Shown one piece after another: positions 54,601-63,961 of a stretch of DNA of 64,000 nt. The notes under the pieces were generated by a model. That model had not been told where the DNA came from, made no database searches, and saw nothing but the letters and a program-made list of their open reading frames with translations. The position numbers and the translations under genes were made by a program. Location of the stretch: positions 236,440-300,439 of the forward strand of contig NZ_JGYN01000004.1 in the NCBI RefSeq assembly GCF_000741165.1. Direction: 5' to 3'. The number at the start of each line of letters is the position of its first letter. The stretch's first letter is position 1. Origin of the DNA: Bifidobacterium biavatii DSM 23969 (GTDB lineage Bacteria; Actinomycetota; Actinomycetes; Actinomycetales; Bifidobacteriaceae).

Positions 54601-55973
54601 GGATCATGCCGGTATCGGGCGATTGCCGCTTTCGCAAACCTCGCCACCGCGTCGATTTCCTGTCCGAACGTGGTCAGGCCGAGTACGCCAATCGTACCTA
54701 CAGGCGCATCGTCCATTGCGGCAAGCGGATCGACGTCCACTTCGCGCATGAGCGAACTGCCGGCGCGTCTTGGCGCAACGCGCAACGGCGCGGTCAAGTT
54801 GTTAGCAGCCTCGAGCACGACTCGCGAATTGCGCCGGGTCACGCTGAGCGGATGGGGCCGGGCGTCCTTCCCCATTCCGAAATCATGCTGGAACATGCGA
54901 AACGCGCCGGGGCTGGCGCCTCGCCATGCGTAGATCGACTGGAAGGGGTCGCCTACCGCGTTCACCGAGGACCGCTCGCCGGTTTCGGGATGGAACAGCG
55001 CGGCGAGCAGCATGGCCTGCGTGGTGGACGTGTCCTGGTATTCGTCGAGCAACACATGCGTGTACCGCCGGCGGTATCGTTCGCCGATCGACGGGAACCG
55101 GGATACAAGCTGGTATGCAGCGACGGTGAAATCGCTGAATTCCGCCATATTCTGGCGTCGCTTCTCCTGCTCGTATTCTTCAACGAGCGTGAGCAGCACG
55201 TCTCGGCGTTTCGCGGTGTCGCGCAGCGCGGCGCACCGCCATACGCACAGATCATGCAGTTCGGCGCGGTATGCGTCGCGTTTGGCCGCATACTGAGCAT
55301 CGGTGTCCTTTTTGGCGCGGCGCGGCGCTTTCGGCTTCGGTTCCGCTTCCGGCACCGGATCATCGCCGATCGCCTTGTCGAGACGTCGGACAAAGGCCTC
55401 ATCCCATGCGCGAATGCGGCCGATCGCCTTGTCCACGGTTGCAGTGTCGCCTCCGATCATTGCGTTGCCGATCGCATGCGACAGGTCGAGCACCTTGCCG
55501 ACCACGGCGTTGAACGATCCGTAGTCGTCGGCGAGCAGCAGATCAGTGTGCCTGCCGACCACGGTGGATGCGAGCTGGATCGCGCCGGCCTCGCTCAATG
55601 GCTGCGTGTTCTGGTCGAATCCGACGAGCAGACCGTACTGGCGCACGATCGACTGGAAGAACGCGTCGTAGGTGGACACTTCCGGTTTGAGGAACATCCG
55701 GCGACCGTCTGAGCTCCTGTCGCCCGTCACGGCCGCCGAAACGCGGTTCAGGAGCTCGCTGGCGGCCTTGCGCGTGAACGTGAGGCCCAGAATGCGTTCC
55801 GGGGAGACGCCTCGTTCGATAAGGCTGATGATGCGCCGGGTCATCGTGTAGGTTTTACCGCTGCCCGCGCCCGCGACGACGAGCACGTCGGCTTCGGCTG
55901 GAGCGCCGATCACTTCGGCCTGTTCGGGACTGTCGGTGAAGGTGACCGTGTTCATGCCTGCCTTGTCGTTCAT
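51657..55973 (-). CDS. UvrD/REP-type helicase-nuclease (AdnB-like)
   Basis: The 1438-residue protein has superfamily 1 motor motifs: Walker A VAGAGSGKTYT near the N-terminus, LTFTRKAASEL, DEYQDTS (Walker B/II), and TIHQSKGLEWDAV. It ends in a RecB-family nuclease with GTLFHSW, KLDAVF, IVDWKTG and QLDWY, all intact. Its start overlaps the stop of the next gene upstream (ATGA). The pair corresponds to the AdnAB recombination machine of mycobacteria, replacing RecBCD. Low-complexity Asp/Ala stretches lie near residues 460-530. Confidence 0.88.
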   Translation of the reverse strand: MNDKAGMNTVTFTDSPEQAEVIGAPAEADVLVVAGAGSGKTYTMTRRIISLIERGVSPERILGLTFTRKAASELLNRVSAAVTGDRSSDGRRMFLKPEVSTYDAFFQSIVRQYGLLVGFDQNTQPLSEAGAIQLASTVVGRHTDLLLADDYGSFNAVVGKVLDLSHAIGNAMIGGDTATVDKAIGRIRAWDEAFVRRLDKAIGDDPVPEAEPKPKAPRRAKKDTDAQYAAKRDAYRAELHDLCVWRCAALRDTAKRRDVLLTLVEEYEQEKRRQNMAEFSDFTVAAYQLVSRFPSIGERYRRRYTHVLLDEYQDTSTTQAMLLAALFHPETGERSSVNAVGDPFQSIYAWRGASPGAFRMFQHDFGMGKDARPHPLSVTRRNSRVVLEAANNLTAPLRVAPRRAGSSLMREVDVDPLAAMDDAPVGTIGVLGLTTFGQEIDAVARFAKAAIARYRHDPRTDGGASGTVPADDADGDADHNRNADDSSQTDVADTSDGKSADTESATAGSPDGKPHVAVLFRAKTHMAEFAQGLERAGLTTLVVGYSALLERPDVRDLLALLHAVADHTDTNALMRLLATPRYGLSADGLTALARLAERLDTQARYRALVEAGLVDTELVDAAGSESDDESLTDASVSPDAAEVVREYRDRVPHAVFLADLLERKDLARLVAAESSLDEQARSTIVRAGAALRTVQAAVNHPLAEVIETAVRALELDIDMIVAQAVAHPDRAVDPSAARSGVDAIISLVDTFTREIVEGSTPTLRGFMAWTDSLASVEEENAATPDTPADVVLMTIHQSKGLEWDAVAVAGMAAGTFPSSKGRLHIAADENHAGGMNEGSWTPPEYQATVATWLDDSAAVPVPVRVDSGILPRFPHDAEPGGDPQDALDMLDDVEVIDDEIYGDLRGKNIDDMDTVDPDGWYLTQSEEYGRRLLADERRLAYVALTRARHDALLTYSRYPSADRDPRSTLDRPGRKPNEAKPSVFWSEVRDSLCHHADLVMANGKEQNNSEAAADTTDTVDMPDTPASVSNKHAASASQDRKAPANVASPVMPSLDDIEATRPDGFFVGEHAADYERLVVEAAWAAPLEPHDENATLPWPAALSKNVVDRLIRAVVMHGDPSGDAPAAGNMPDRDSLVGRASMLTADPDLMPREFDDAKQLDEYVRTQALRVLGNSRQSVTSLQARAGQLSESERRQVWRGIVRPIPKVASPLAEAGTLFHSWAERFVNAWGEDSIDGAIDDAVLGSSADTVDDPTFGTAPVTVSRETMIDDLAKREQDIRQREASGDAVPAKERDLAVWQRRLVESRWAERRPAWAERQIVAAIPSIGDAIVNGKLDAVFHGGLDETDQCKRYTIVDWKTGYRPVKPKDIERKLVQLDWYRLLLSIIERVPLECIDATLYYLREEDEAKRELPALDKTETQILAELRDGGVPDQSDND

Positions 55974-58900
55974 GCCTGCCTCGTTTCAAAAATGGTGTCG
56001 ATACGTCCCGCACATGCCGGACAAGCCGACTTCAGCCGGCAGAATCGAACGTGCGCGGCCTGCGGATGAACGATGAGACGTTCGCTGCGGCTGGCGGCCG
56101 CGGCATAGAAGACACGGGCGATCATGGTCAACGCCCAGATCGCTTGAGTGCCGCGCAGGGAGAGGAACCGTTCCCATACGCGGGCGCTTACGCCGCTTGG
56201 CGGATCCAATGGCAGTTCCGGCACGTCCGCGAGTTTCGCCATGTCTTTGTAGAAGTAGCGCGGCGTGTATGTCGTGTCGTTGAGACGCCCGGCGGCGAAC
56301 AGTGCCGGCTGGTACAGGCTCTCCGCCCCGTAGCTTTGGGCGGGCGCATTGTTGGCGGAGACGTGGAACAGGCAGCTTTGCGCGATGTCGGGCATGGCTT
56401 GCAGCGCCGCCGCACCTCGAGGCCCGCCTTCGGGGAACGCAAGTCCCAGCTGGTAACACACCAACTGCAGGTCGTTGAACACGGCCTGGGTGGACGGCAC
56501 GGCTCCGGTTTTATAGTCGATGAGCCGTACCCGTTCCTCGCCGTCCGGCAGCATGCGATGCTCCATCCGGTCCATGCGCCCGGTCAGTCGCACGGTAAGT
56601 CCTTCGCGCATCGCCTCGGGCCAGCCGCCGACCAACGCGCCCATGATGGAGGCCAGTTCATCCGGTCCGATTGGATCCGCGTCGTTCATCGCGTTGTAAG
56701 CGGCCGCAATGTCCGCAAGGTCGAACAGTGCAGCGAACGATCGTTCGCATTCCGCCGATGTCAGCGTTCCGACGGCGAAGTTCTTGACGTTGCCGGCCGG
56801 GTAGGCGCCGCTGTTCGACGAGACGAAATAGTCGGCGATCCTGCCGAACACGGCTTCTGCGGTCGCGTCCTTGCGCGCGGCATCGTAGCGGTCTTCGGGC
56901 CGCGCGATGACGGCCGGATCGGATTGCAACGCCCGGTAGAGGTCCATCATGTCGTCCCGCATCCGTTCGATGCGCGCGTCGGCGGAAAGGTCGGCATATG
57001 TGTCCGGCAAGTCAAGCCCGTTGTCGCTGGCCTGCCGGGCCACCTCGTGGACAAGAGATCCGAACGAGGTCGACGTATTGCCGGCGCGGGGGCCTGCGAA
57101 ACGGTTTTCCATCAACCAGCACACGGGACAGGCCCAGATGCCGTCCACTGCGGACGGCGACAACGTGACCGTCACGATTTCGGGACCGTCCGCATGCCGG
57201 GCGGTTCCGTTCCCATCATTGCCGGAAGCCGGCGTCGTGGTGGCGTGATGAGGTTCCGGACGCTCTGCGTTCCCTGCCTTGATATCGCAGCAGGTCGCCG
57301 TGACCGGGGAGTCGACCGCACTGGTGGGCCGCCCTCGCATTGCCGCGATCTGGTCCGCGACGAAAGGCCAGCGTTCCGGCTGCGCCTCGGCTATGCCGTT
57401 ATCGGCGAGCAGCCGCAGCGCGGCGATCGCATCGTCGTTTGCGGGGGAATCCTCCGGTTCGACGGCGAGCGTCACGCGTGCAGCAGTGACGAGTCCGCGC
57501 GGCGTCGCGTCGAGTCCGGAGTATGGGTCGCCTTGTCCGACATCCGTGTACGGCAGCCGCGTCTGCTGGGTTGTGCGGTCGAATCGTTCCGGCAGGTATG
57601 CGTACAGAAAGTCCGACGGGCTGAGGTCGTCGTTGGAGACGGCGCTTATCGCCGCGTGTTCTTCGGCACGGGTGAGCGCGACGAGCAGGCTCTTCTGCTC
57701 GCCGGCCAACACGGTCGCCAACTGCGGGTCTCCCCCATGACCTGGCACGTCATCCGCGAGCGCGCCGGTGAGCATGACGTCGGCAAGGTCCTCGCCGCCG
57801 AACATCGTGTTGCGCGCGGCGAGGTTCGGCCATACGCCCTGCTGCATGGCGGGGATCCAGACCAACGGCCAGTGCAGTCCGGCCGATCCGGCCGGGGTGG
57901 TCAGCGTGACGGCTTGATCGATGGGAGCGATTTTTGCCAGCGAATCGGCTTCGATGCGCATTTCGCGCACCTGTTCGATGAATCCGGCGAGGGTTTTGGC
58001 CGCTGCCGATCCGGAGGCATAGTCAAACAAGCGCATCGCCGTGTCAAGGCGATCGTTGGCGGCGCGCCCAGCATCGGTGTTGTTGAGCGCCTCTCGCTGC
58101 CAACGCCGCGCCACGCCACAGGCGTCCCAGGCCAAGGCCAGCGCGTGCTGGGGCTCGTATGATGCAAGGTCGTGCAGGCCGGCAGTCACGGTGCCGATCA
58201 GCGTCCACACGCGCGCAAACGCGGTAGCATGGGGGCCCTTGCCGCAGACCGATCGCACGGCATTGATCACGGCGTCCGTGTCCGAAAATTCAAGCATCAG
58301 GTACAGGGCCTCCATGCCGAACGGCATGTCGTCTCCGGCCGCGGATTCGGCGTCCACAAGACTATCGTCCGTATCGATCCCGTTAGCGGATCGGGCCTGA
58401 CGCACCGTGTCGCGCAGAACGTTCCACTTGCGGATCAGTCCGGACAGCGACCGTTCCGTACCATCAGCATCAGCGTCCTCATCGTCGGCAGCAGGCGCGT
58501 CAGCTGCGACGACATTCGCCGGATCCCCGTCATCAACGGCATCGCCTTCGTCGGCCTGTCGCGTGTCGCCGTGTTCCGACAGCACGCCGGCCAATGCGGC
58601 GAGCGCGCCCATCGCGGATTCCGCGACGGATAGTTTCGCCGGATACCCCTCATGATCGTTGCCGCCGCCCACGCTGATCAGCGGGCAGTTCATAATCATG
58701 GCTACGCGGGAACGCACGTACACGGCCGCGGCCGACAGGCTCATGCCCAGCTGGTCCGGAGTCGTGTCACGCAGGCGTGCCAGTTCGAGCAGTGCGAACA
58801 ATCCTTGCACGAACGGTTCGTCCTTGAGCGGCCGGGTGACGGACGAATAGCGCACGGGCACGCCGTCGCGCCGCAGACGTTCGCCCAACCGTCGCACGGT

Positions 58901-60496
58901 GGCGTTGTCGTGCGCGATGATGGCCATGTCGTTCCAGTTGCGATGGTCGGCAAGATGCGCGGTTTTGATCTGCCACACGACATCTTCAGTTTCGTCGGTC
59001 GTGCTGCGGTACAGGGCCGCGCCGAAACTGCCGTCCGATGCCAGGTTCGTATCGGAGACGACTGTGATCGGCAGACTGCTAGGCAATTGCGGAAGTTTGC
59101 CCGGGCGCATCGGCAGCGGCAACGGTTCCTCTTGCGGTGAGCTGATCGACAGCGAAATGCGGGACGCCACAAGGTCACGGTACGTGTGGCCGGTTGGATG
59201 ATCGGCTGCATGTCCGTTCCGATCGCCGGCACGATCCATCCGGGCGCGCTTACCACCAACGGCATTGGTTCCGCATTCGGTCGTCTCGGTTCCGCCGGCC
59301 GCGTCTTGGCTCGGCCGATCCGGTTGGACGCGCAGCATGGCCGCATGCAAGCGTTCTCGCAATTGCGCGAACAGATATTCGGGGTGGGAGCCGCGGAACG
59401 CCTGCACGGATTCGTCCGGATTGCCCGTCAGCACGAGGCGCGTCCCCCTGGCATGCAGGGCTTCGAGGAATGCGAGCCCGGCGAGCGTAAGATCCTGGCA
59501 GTCGTCGATGACGACCAATCTCGGGAGCTCCGACGGGTCGGCGTCGTGCGCCGCGTTGATGCCTTCCACGAGCAGAAGCGACGAGTCGAGGCGGAATTCG
59601 CCCGGATACGAGTCGCGTATCGCGGCCGCGTATTCGTCTCGCAGAGCGAAGGCCAGCCGCCATTGGACGTGCAGGCGTTCCGTACGCGGAGACCAGGCGG
59701 ACAACGTTCCGAGCAGCGCGGCCTCGTTGGATGCGGACGCACCGAGTTCGTTCATACGGGAAAGCATGTCTCGCAACTGTCTGACGAATTCGTCGTTGAC
59801 GCCTCGCGTAAAGCTTGTCCCGTCTCCTCCCGCATGATCAGGCATCCCCTGTTCGACGCCGTCGTCTCCGGTCATGACGCCGGACCAATCGTCCACAGCG
59901 AAGTATTCGCGCAACAACGCGCATGTCGCACATGGTTCGCCGGCGCGTACATGTCTGACATGCGCATCGACGACACCACGCAGCAGTGCGTCCTGCTCAG
60001 CGCCGTTCAGCAGTTTCGGCCGGGGCAAGCCAAGTCGGGAACGCACTGCGGCGATCAGCCGGAAAGCGATGGCAGGCAGCGTGGTGACCGGTCTGGCCTG
60101 CGACATGGCTCCGGTCTGACGAATGATCTGATTGGTCAAGTGATCGGCGTTCTGCCTGCCGGATACGGCCATCTGCGCCGCTTCTCCGCCGAATTCGCCG
60201 ATGCCGCATCGCAAGGCGTCGAGCGCGAACGCGGTTTTACCGCCGCACGGCGGTCCTGCGACCAACAGCACGGGAGTTTTGCCTCGTATCACGGCGTTCA
60301 TCGCATCTTCCGGCGTGACTACTACGGCCTTTGCGCCTGTGCCCGTGTTATCGCTATCGGAATCGGCATGGCTGAAACCGTGGTCGATCGGCAGGTCAAT
60401 CAGTTTGTATCGTGGCGCTGTCGTCATGTTCCCGTTCATGGGCTCCACCCTAGAGTCCGGCCTGCCCGTCGTCTTGTCGCGCCGTGTTCCCGTCAT
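55970..60496 (-). CDS. Helicase-nuclease subunit (AdnA-like)
   Basis: The 1508-residue protein has Walker A AGPPCGGKTAF, motif II VVIDDCQDL, and a C-terminal nuclease with GSLVHEVAR, LIDYKTG and QLVCYQLG. Cysteines WACPVCWLM before and FCRLKSACPAC after the nuclease fit an iron-sulphur staple. The DDCQD motif II instead of DExQD suggests a weakened motor, as in some AdnA proteins. The start was moved to ATG 60496 because of GAGGGGAG upstream; the frame runs on to 60718 without such a site, and ATG 60439 is another option. Confidence 0.85.
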   Translation of the reverse strand: MTGTRRDKTTGRPDSRVEPMNGNMTTAPRYKLIDLPIDHGFSHADSDSDNTGTGAKAVVVTPEDAMNAVIRGKTPVLLVAGPPCGGKTAFALDALRCGIGEFGGEAAQMAVSGRQNADHLTNQIIRQTGAMSQARPVTTLPAIAFRLIAAVRSRLGLPRPKLLNGAEQDALLRGVVDAHVRHVRAGEPCATCALLREYFAVDDWSGVMTGDDGVEQGMPDHAGGDGTSFTRGVNDEFVRQLRDMLSRMNELGASASNEAALLGTLSAWSPRTERLHVQWRLAFALRDEYAAAIRDSYPGEFRLDSSLLLVEGINAAHDADPSELPRLVVIDDCQDLTLAGLAFLEALHARGTRLVLTGNPDESVQAFRGSHPEYLFAQLRERLHAAMLRVQPDRPSQDAAGGTETTECGTNAVGGKRARMDRAGDRNGHAADHPTGHTYRDLVASRISLSISSPQEEPLPLPMRPGKLPQLPSSLPITVVSDTNLASDGSFGAALYRSTTDETEDVVWQIKTAHLADHRNWNDMAIIAHDNATVRRLGERLRRDGVPVRYSSVTRPLKDEPFVQGLFALLELARLRDTTPDQLGMSLSAAAVYVRSRVAMIMNCPLISVGGGNDHEGYPAKLSVAESAMGALAALAGVLSEHGDTRQADEGDAVDDGDPANVVAADAPAADDEDADADGTERSLSGLIRKWNVLRDTVRQARSANGIDTDDSLVDAESAAGDDMPFGMEALYLMLEFSDTDAVINAVRSVCGKGPHATAFARVWTLIGTVTAGLHDLASYEPQHALALAWDACGVARRWQREALNNTDAGRAANDRLDTAMRLFDYASGSAAAKTLAGFIEQVREMRIEADSLAKIAPIDQAVTLTTPAGSAGLHWPLVWIPAMQQGVWPNLAARNTMFGGEDLADVMLTGALADDVPGHGGDPQLATVLAGEQKSLLVALTRAEEHAAISAVSNDDLSPSDFLYAYLPERFDRTTQQTRLPYTDVGQGDPYSGLDATPRGLVTAARVTLAVEPEDSPANDDAIAALRLLADNGIAEAQPERWPFVADQIAAMRGRPTSAVDSPVTATCCDIKAGNAERPEPHHATTTPASGNDGNGTARHADGPEIVTVTLSPSAVDGIWACPVCWLMENRFAGPRAGNTSTSFGSLVHEVARQASDNGLDLPDTYADLSADARIERMRDDMMDLYRALQSDPAVIARPEDRYDAARKDATAEAVFGRIADYFVSSNSGAYPAGNVKNFAVGTLTSAECERSFAALFDLADIAAAYNAMNDADPIGPDELASIMGALVGGWPEAMREGLTVRLTGRMDRMEHRMLPDGEERVRLIDYKTGAVPSTQAVFNDLQLVCYQLGLAFPEGGPRGAAALQAMPDIAQSCLFHVSANNAPAQSYGAESLYQPALFAAGRLNDTTYTPRYFYKDMAKLADVPELPLDPPSGVSARVWERFLSLRGTQAIWALTMIARVFYAAAASRSERLIVHPQAAHVRFCRLKSACPACAGRIDTIFETRQA

Positions 60497-60629
60497 GTTC
60501 GCTCCCCTCGACCGCTGGCGTCGGCAGGTGCGCCGTCCGCCTTTGCCTTCCTTAACCGGACAAACCGCACGTCGGCGTGTCGCAGCATGACTCCGCGGGC
60601 CAATTACGGCCAGTGAGTTCAGACAACGT

Positions 60630-60674
60630 GCACGGCCGCCGACACGTGCAGATATCACGTGTCGGCGGCCGTGC
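60630..60674. terminator. Perfect 19-bp hairpin between the GH127 and helicase genes
   Basis: 60630-60648 and 60656-60674 are exact complements with a 7-nt loop (CAGATAT). It lies 73 bp past the GH127 stop as transcribed. No T tract is present on either strand; it could terminate by stem strength, or be another member of the window's hairpin repeats. Confidence 0.6.
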
Positions 60675-60746
60675 GAAGCCGTATGTCGGCTCAACCATCG
60701 TCCGTCACCTGTGCCCATGAACGGACACAGCAGATCGGACGCATGT

Positions 60747-62894
60747 TCAGTCGTTGAGGAAGACGGTCATTTCGTTTTCGCCGCGGTTGGCCCACGCGAA
60801 GTACGGGATGAGCGTGGCGGTGACCGGCTCGCGCTTTGCGGGCGTATACGGCGCGTACAGCGGGGCGAACGCCGGGGATTCCGCACTCGCGCCGGCCGGA
60901 ACCGGCTCGCGCCACGCGGGCACCTCAAGCTTGACCATGTCACGGGTCACCTGGTCGACCTCGCCCTGTCCCTGTTCATCGATGCCCTTGGCACCCGCAT
61001 GGAATGCAAACGGCACCGCCTTGACGGACGCCAGATCGTTCAGGATGGCGGCCACGTCCGCGTGCAGCAGGTGCAGATTCGCGCCATTGTCCTTCTCTTC
61101 GGCGCAGAACGTGATCGGGCCGCGCACGAACGCGACCTTACCCACATCCTCACGCACCATCGGATTCGCGGCCAGCATACGCACCGGCATCGGGAAATCA
61201 AACGCAATCTCATCACCATCACGCCACTCACCCGACAGGTACACGTAGCCGTCACGCACCTCGCGCGTCACGCGACCATCCCGCTCGCCGGACGCCTTGA
61301 TCGCGACCGCCGGATCATCGCCGGCCCAGCCCGGCAGACGGAACGCGAGCGTGAACTCAGCCGGCGCGTCCAGTCGCACCGCGACCGTGCCGTCGCCCCG
61401 CCACGGCAGGTTCGCGGCCACGTCCAACGTCACCTCCGCACCGTTCAGCGTCGCCTTCGCCACGCCGCCCATGTACAAGTGCGTGTACAGCGTGGACGCA
61501 TCGTCCGCCACCGTGTACGCGTACTCCTGCACCGACTCGACGATACGCGCGATGTTCGGCGGGCAGCACGCGCAGCCGAACCACTTCTGACGCACCGGCT
61601 TGACATGCCAGACACGATTATCCTTATGACACGCCTCCGGATACACCTCGAGCGGGTTGACGTAGAAGAAGCTCTTACCATCGAGCGCCATGCCGGCCAG
61701 CGTCGTGTTGTACAAGGCCAGTTCCATCACGTCCGCATACTCGGCCTTCGGCGCGATCTCGAGCATGCGGCGGGCGAAGAACGCGAGCGAGATCGCCGCG
61801 CACGACTCCGAGTACGCGGAATCGTTCGGCAGATCGTAGTTGTACGAGAACGCCTCGCCGTGCACCGTGCCGCCGATGCCGCCGGTGATGTACAGCTTCT
61901 TGTCGACGATATTGCGCCACAGCGTCTCGCACGCCTTGACCAGCGTCGGATCGTCGGACAGCTTCGCCACGGCGGCCATGCCCGAGTACAGGTAGCCGGC
62001 ACGCACCGCGTGGCCGACCGCCTCGTCCTGCTCGCGCACCGGCTTGTGCGCCTGTGCGTACGGGTAGTCGAACGTCCAGTCGGTGTCGGAGTAGCCGTCC
62101 TTCTTGTCGCGTTCGCCCTCGTAGCGGAAGTAGTTAGGTTCGGTGCCGCGCTCGTCGATGAAGAACTTGGCGAGGTCGAGGTACTTCTTCTCGCCGGTCA
62201 GGCTGGAGAGACGGGCGAGCGCCATTTCGGCGATTTCGTGGCCCGGATAGCCTTTGAGCTGGTCCGGGTTCGGGCCGAACACCTCGCCCACGTAGTCGGC
62301 GAAGCGCTCCGCGGCCTTGAGCAGCTTGTCCTTGCCTGTGCCCTCGTAGTAGGCGATGGCGCCTTCGATCAGGTGACCGAGGCAGTACAGTTCGTGGTGC
62401 CAACGCAGGTTGTGGAAGGCACGGTCCATGCCGTTAAGGATGTAGTACGTGTCGAGGTAACCGTTGTCGAGCTGCGCGGCGCACACGATATCGATCGCAG
62501 CGTCCGCGGTCTTCTCGAGTTCCGCGTCGGGATGCTGGGTCAGGCTGTAGCCGACCGCTTCGATCCACTTCGAGAAGTCGGTGTCCTGGAACACGAAGCC
62601 GTAGAACTTGTCCGGATCCGGGTGGGCCGGATCGTCGGGCTTGGATTCGAAACCGCGGTAGGTGTAAGCCGGCGGCACAAACTTCTTGCCTTCGCCCTCC
62701 TTGCGGGCGTTCTGGGCAGCGGCGGCCTTGAAGTTGTGCATGCAGTAGCTGGGCGCGGCGCCGGGCACGTTGTCGTTGAGCGCGTTCCACTGGAACGGGA
62801 TCACGGCCGTGCGCACCAGCTCCTGCTCGGTGTGCCAGAACGGATCGGTGACGGTGACGTTTTTCAGCGGCAGCGGTTTGCTGTACTGGGTCAT
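60747..62894 (-). CDS. GH127 beta-L-arabinofuranosidase
   Basis: The 715-residue enzyme resembles HypBA1 of B. longum, which releases L-arabinofuranose from short beta-1,2-linked arabino-oligosaccharides of plant hydroxyproline-rich glycoproteins. The catalytic cluster is present: HGEAFS (acid/base Glu), YSESCAA (Glu and Cys zinc ligands) and FGCACCPPN (nucleophile Cys and zinc Cys). No signal peptide is seen, so it should act on imported sugars. It stands alone with no transporter or GH121 partner in the window. AAGGGAG precedes ATG 62894. Confidence 0.92.
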   Translation of the reverse strand: MTQYSKPLPLKNVTVTDPFWHTEQELVRTAVIPFQWNALNDNVPGAAPSYCMHNFKAAAAQNARKEGEGKKFVPPAYTYRGFESKPDDPAHPDPDKFYGFVFQDTDFSKWIEAVGYSLTQHPDAELEKTADAAIDIVCAAQLDNGYLDTYYILNGMDRAFHNLRWHHELYCLGHLIEGAIAYYEGTGKDKLLKAAERFADYVGEVFGPNPDQLKGYPGHEIAEMALARLSSLTGEKKYLDLAKFFIDERGTEPNYFRYEGERDKKDGYSDTDWTFDYPYAQAHKPVREQDEAVGHAVRAGYLYSGMAAVAKLSDDPTLVKACETLWRNIVDKKLYITGGIGGTVHGEAFSYNYDLPNDSAYSESCAAISLAFFARRMLEIAPKAEYADVMELALYNTTLAGMALDGKSFFYVNPLEVYPEACHKDNRVWHVKPVRQKWFGCACCPPNIARIVESVQEYAYTVADDASTLYTHLYMGGVAKATLNGAEVTLDVAANLPWRGDGTVAVRLDAPAEFTLAFRLPGWAGDDPAVAIKASGERDGRVTREVRDGYVYLSGEWRDGDEIAFDFPMPVRMLAANPMVREDVGKVAFVRGPITFCAEEKDNGANLHLLHADVAAILNDLASVKAVPFAFHAGAKGIDEQGQGEVDQVTRDMVKLEVPAWREPVPAGASAESPAFAPLYAPYTPAKREPVTATLIPYFAWANRGENEMTVFLND

Positions 62895-62912
62895 GGTATC
62901 TCCCTTGATGTT

Positions 62913-62929
62913 GCGAACCGATTGTTTGC
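62913..62929 (-). promoter_or_regulatory. Possible LacI-type operator before the GH127 gene
   Basis: GCGAAC-CGATT-GTTTGC is an imperfect inverted repeat (5 of 6 paired) 18 bp upstream of the start codon. Sugar-utilisation genes of bifidobacteria are usually under local LacI-family control with operators of this style. No regulator gene is in the window. Confidence 0.35.
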
Positions 62930-63670
62930 GATGACATGACTACTCTACGGCTCTGGGTGCGGGATACCAGGTGGATTTTTCGTTGCTCAAGTGGAGAAAC
63001 CGGTTTTGTTTGATCGCCTGACGTCTTTCCTCGGAAAATAAACGTTTTACATAAAGACGCCCACTCGTTTACTCGATTCATTCACGTCAGGAAAGGATCC
63101 ACTTGCATGGAATGTATGGAACCATTCGGTTTTGGCTCCTTTAGCATGACATCGACCCCGGTATGGCCGGTCTGCTAGCCATAATGTCACGCTATAAAGC
63201 TGATTTGCGTGACATCGGTCCCAGTATCTCCACCCTGTTCTCGGCAATGTCACGCAAAGTGTCGTAATACGCATGCGGGTCATGTGATGGTATCTGACGC
63301 ATATTTTCCATCGTGTGATGGGTTCATGGTTCACGGGATGGTGGTGTCTCATGGTTTGCCATCCCGTGACCGGTAGCCGGCTGGTTTGCAGGTCACGTGA
63401 TGGCATGTAACGCATATTTCTCATCTCGTGACTGAGGTCATACTCACGGGATGGCAAAAGCTCGTGTCTTTCCGCTCTATGCTCGCCTGATGAGCGGAAT
63501 GAAGGTCACGCGATGGTGTTTAGACGGTTTTTGTCATCATGTGACTGGAATCACGGTCACGGTATGGCAGAAGCTGGTGGTTTTCCATCGCGTGAATAAT
63601 GCTTTTTTGGTGTGGGTATGGTAATGGCCTCGGGAGCATTGTGCTCGACCGGGGCCATTCATATGTGTTG
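62930..63670. repeat. 741-bp gene-free region with two hairpin-repeat families
   Basis: No credible gene is seen. From 63142 to 63258 are hairpins built on TAGCRTGACAT (63142-63152 with 63184-63194) and TTTGCGTGACAT (63204-63215 with 63247-63258, perfect). From 63278 to 63600 follow at least eight half-sites of the GGTCACG-GATGG family shared with 23.1-23.5 kb. A further hairpin (about 63622-63659) lies next to the 5S gene. The first ~170 bp hold the GH127 promoter region, where I could not assign -35/-10. Confidence 0.75.
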
Positions 63671-63787
63671 ATGCGGCGGTGTGCTACTCTCCCACACTCT
63701 GTCGGGTGCAGTACCATTGCCGTGCCAGGCCTTAGCTTCCGGGTTCGGAATGGAGCCGGGCGTCTCACCTGGGCCATGACCGCCGCA
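63671..63787 (-). rRNA. rrf: 5S ribosomal RNA
   Basis: Read on the minus strand, the sequence begins GCGGCGGTCATGGCCCAGG, contains TTCCGAACCCGGAAGCTAAG (loop B/C region) and ends with a strand complementary to the start (CCGCCGC). This is the full 5S pattern of high-GC Gram-positives. Ends are accurate to about 2 nt. Confidence 0.92.
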
Positions 63788-63961
63788 AATCTTTAATTAA
63801 CAGTTAAACAAGCATGCTCGTTTAACCGGTATTCGTGATGGTTTGGGAACCGGAGAGTGAACGCGAGTGTTTTTCGTATGGTGTTGATCGTGTGATCGTG
63901 AGTATTCCTTGTCACCTCACAAGATCTTGCATGGTATCGATGCGTGTCACACTCATACGAG
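63788..63961 (-). other. 23S-5S internal spacer
   Basis: The ~174-bp AT-richer spacer between the 23S 3' end and 5S carries TTAACTG-type processing stems. No tRNA was found in it. Confidence 0.6.

Noticed and set aside
63622..63659. Intrinsic terminator after the rRNA operon
   Set aside because: The stem is real, but on the rRNA strand it is followed by an A-rich run, not T; called only a hairpin.
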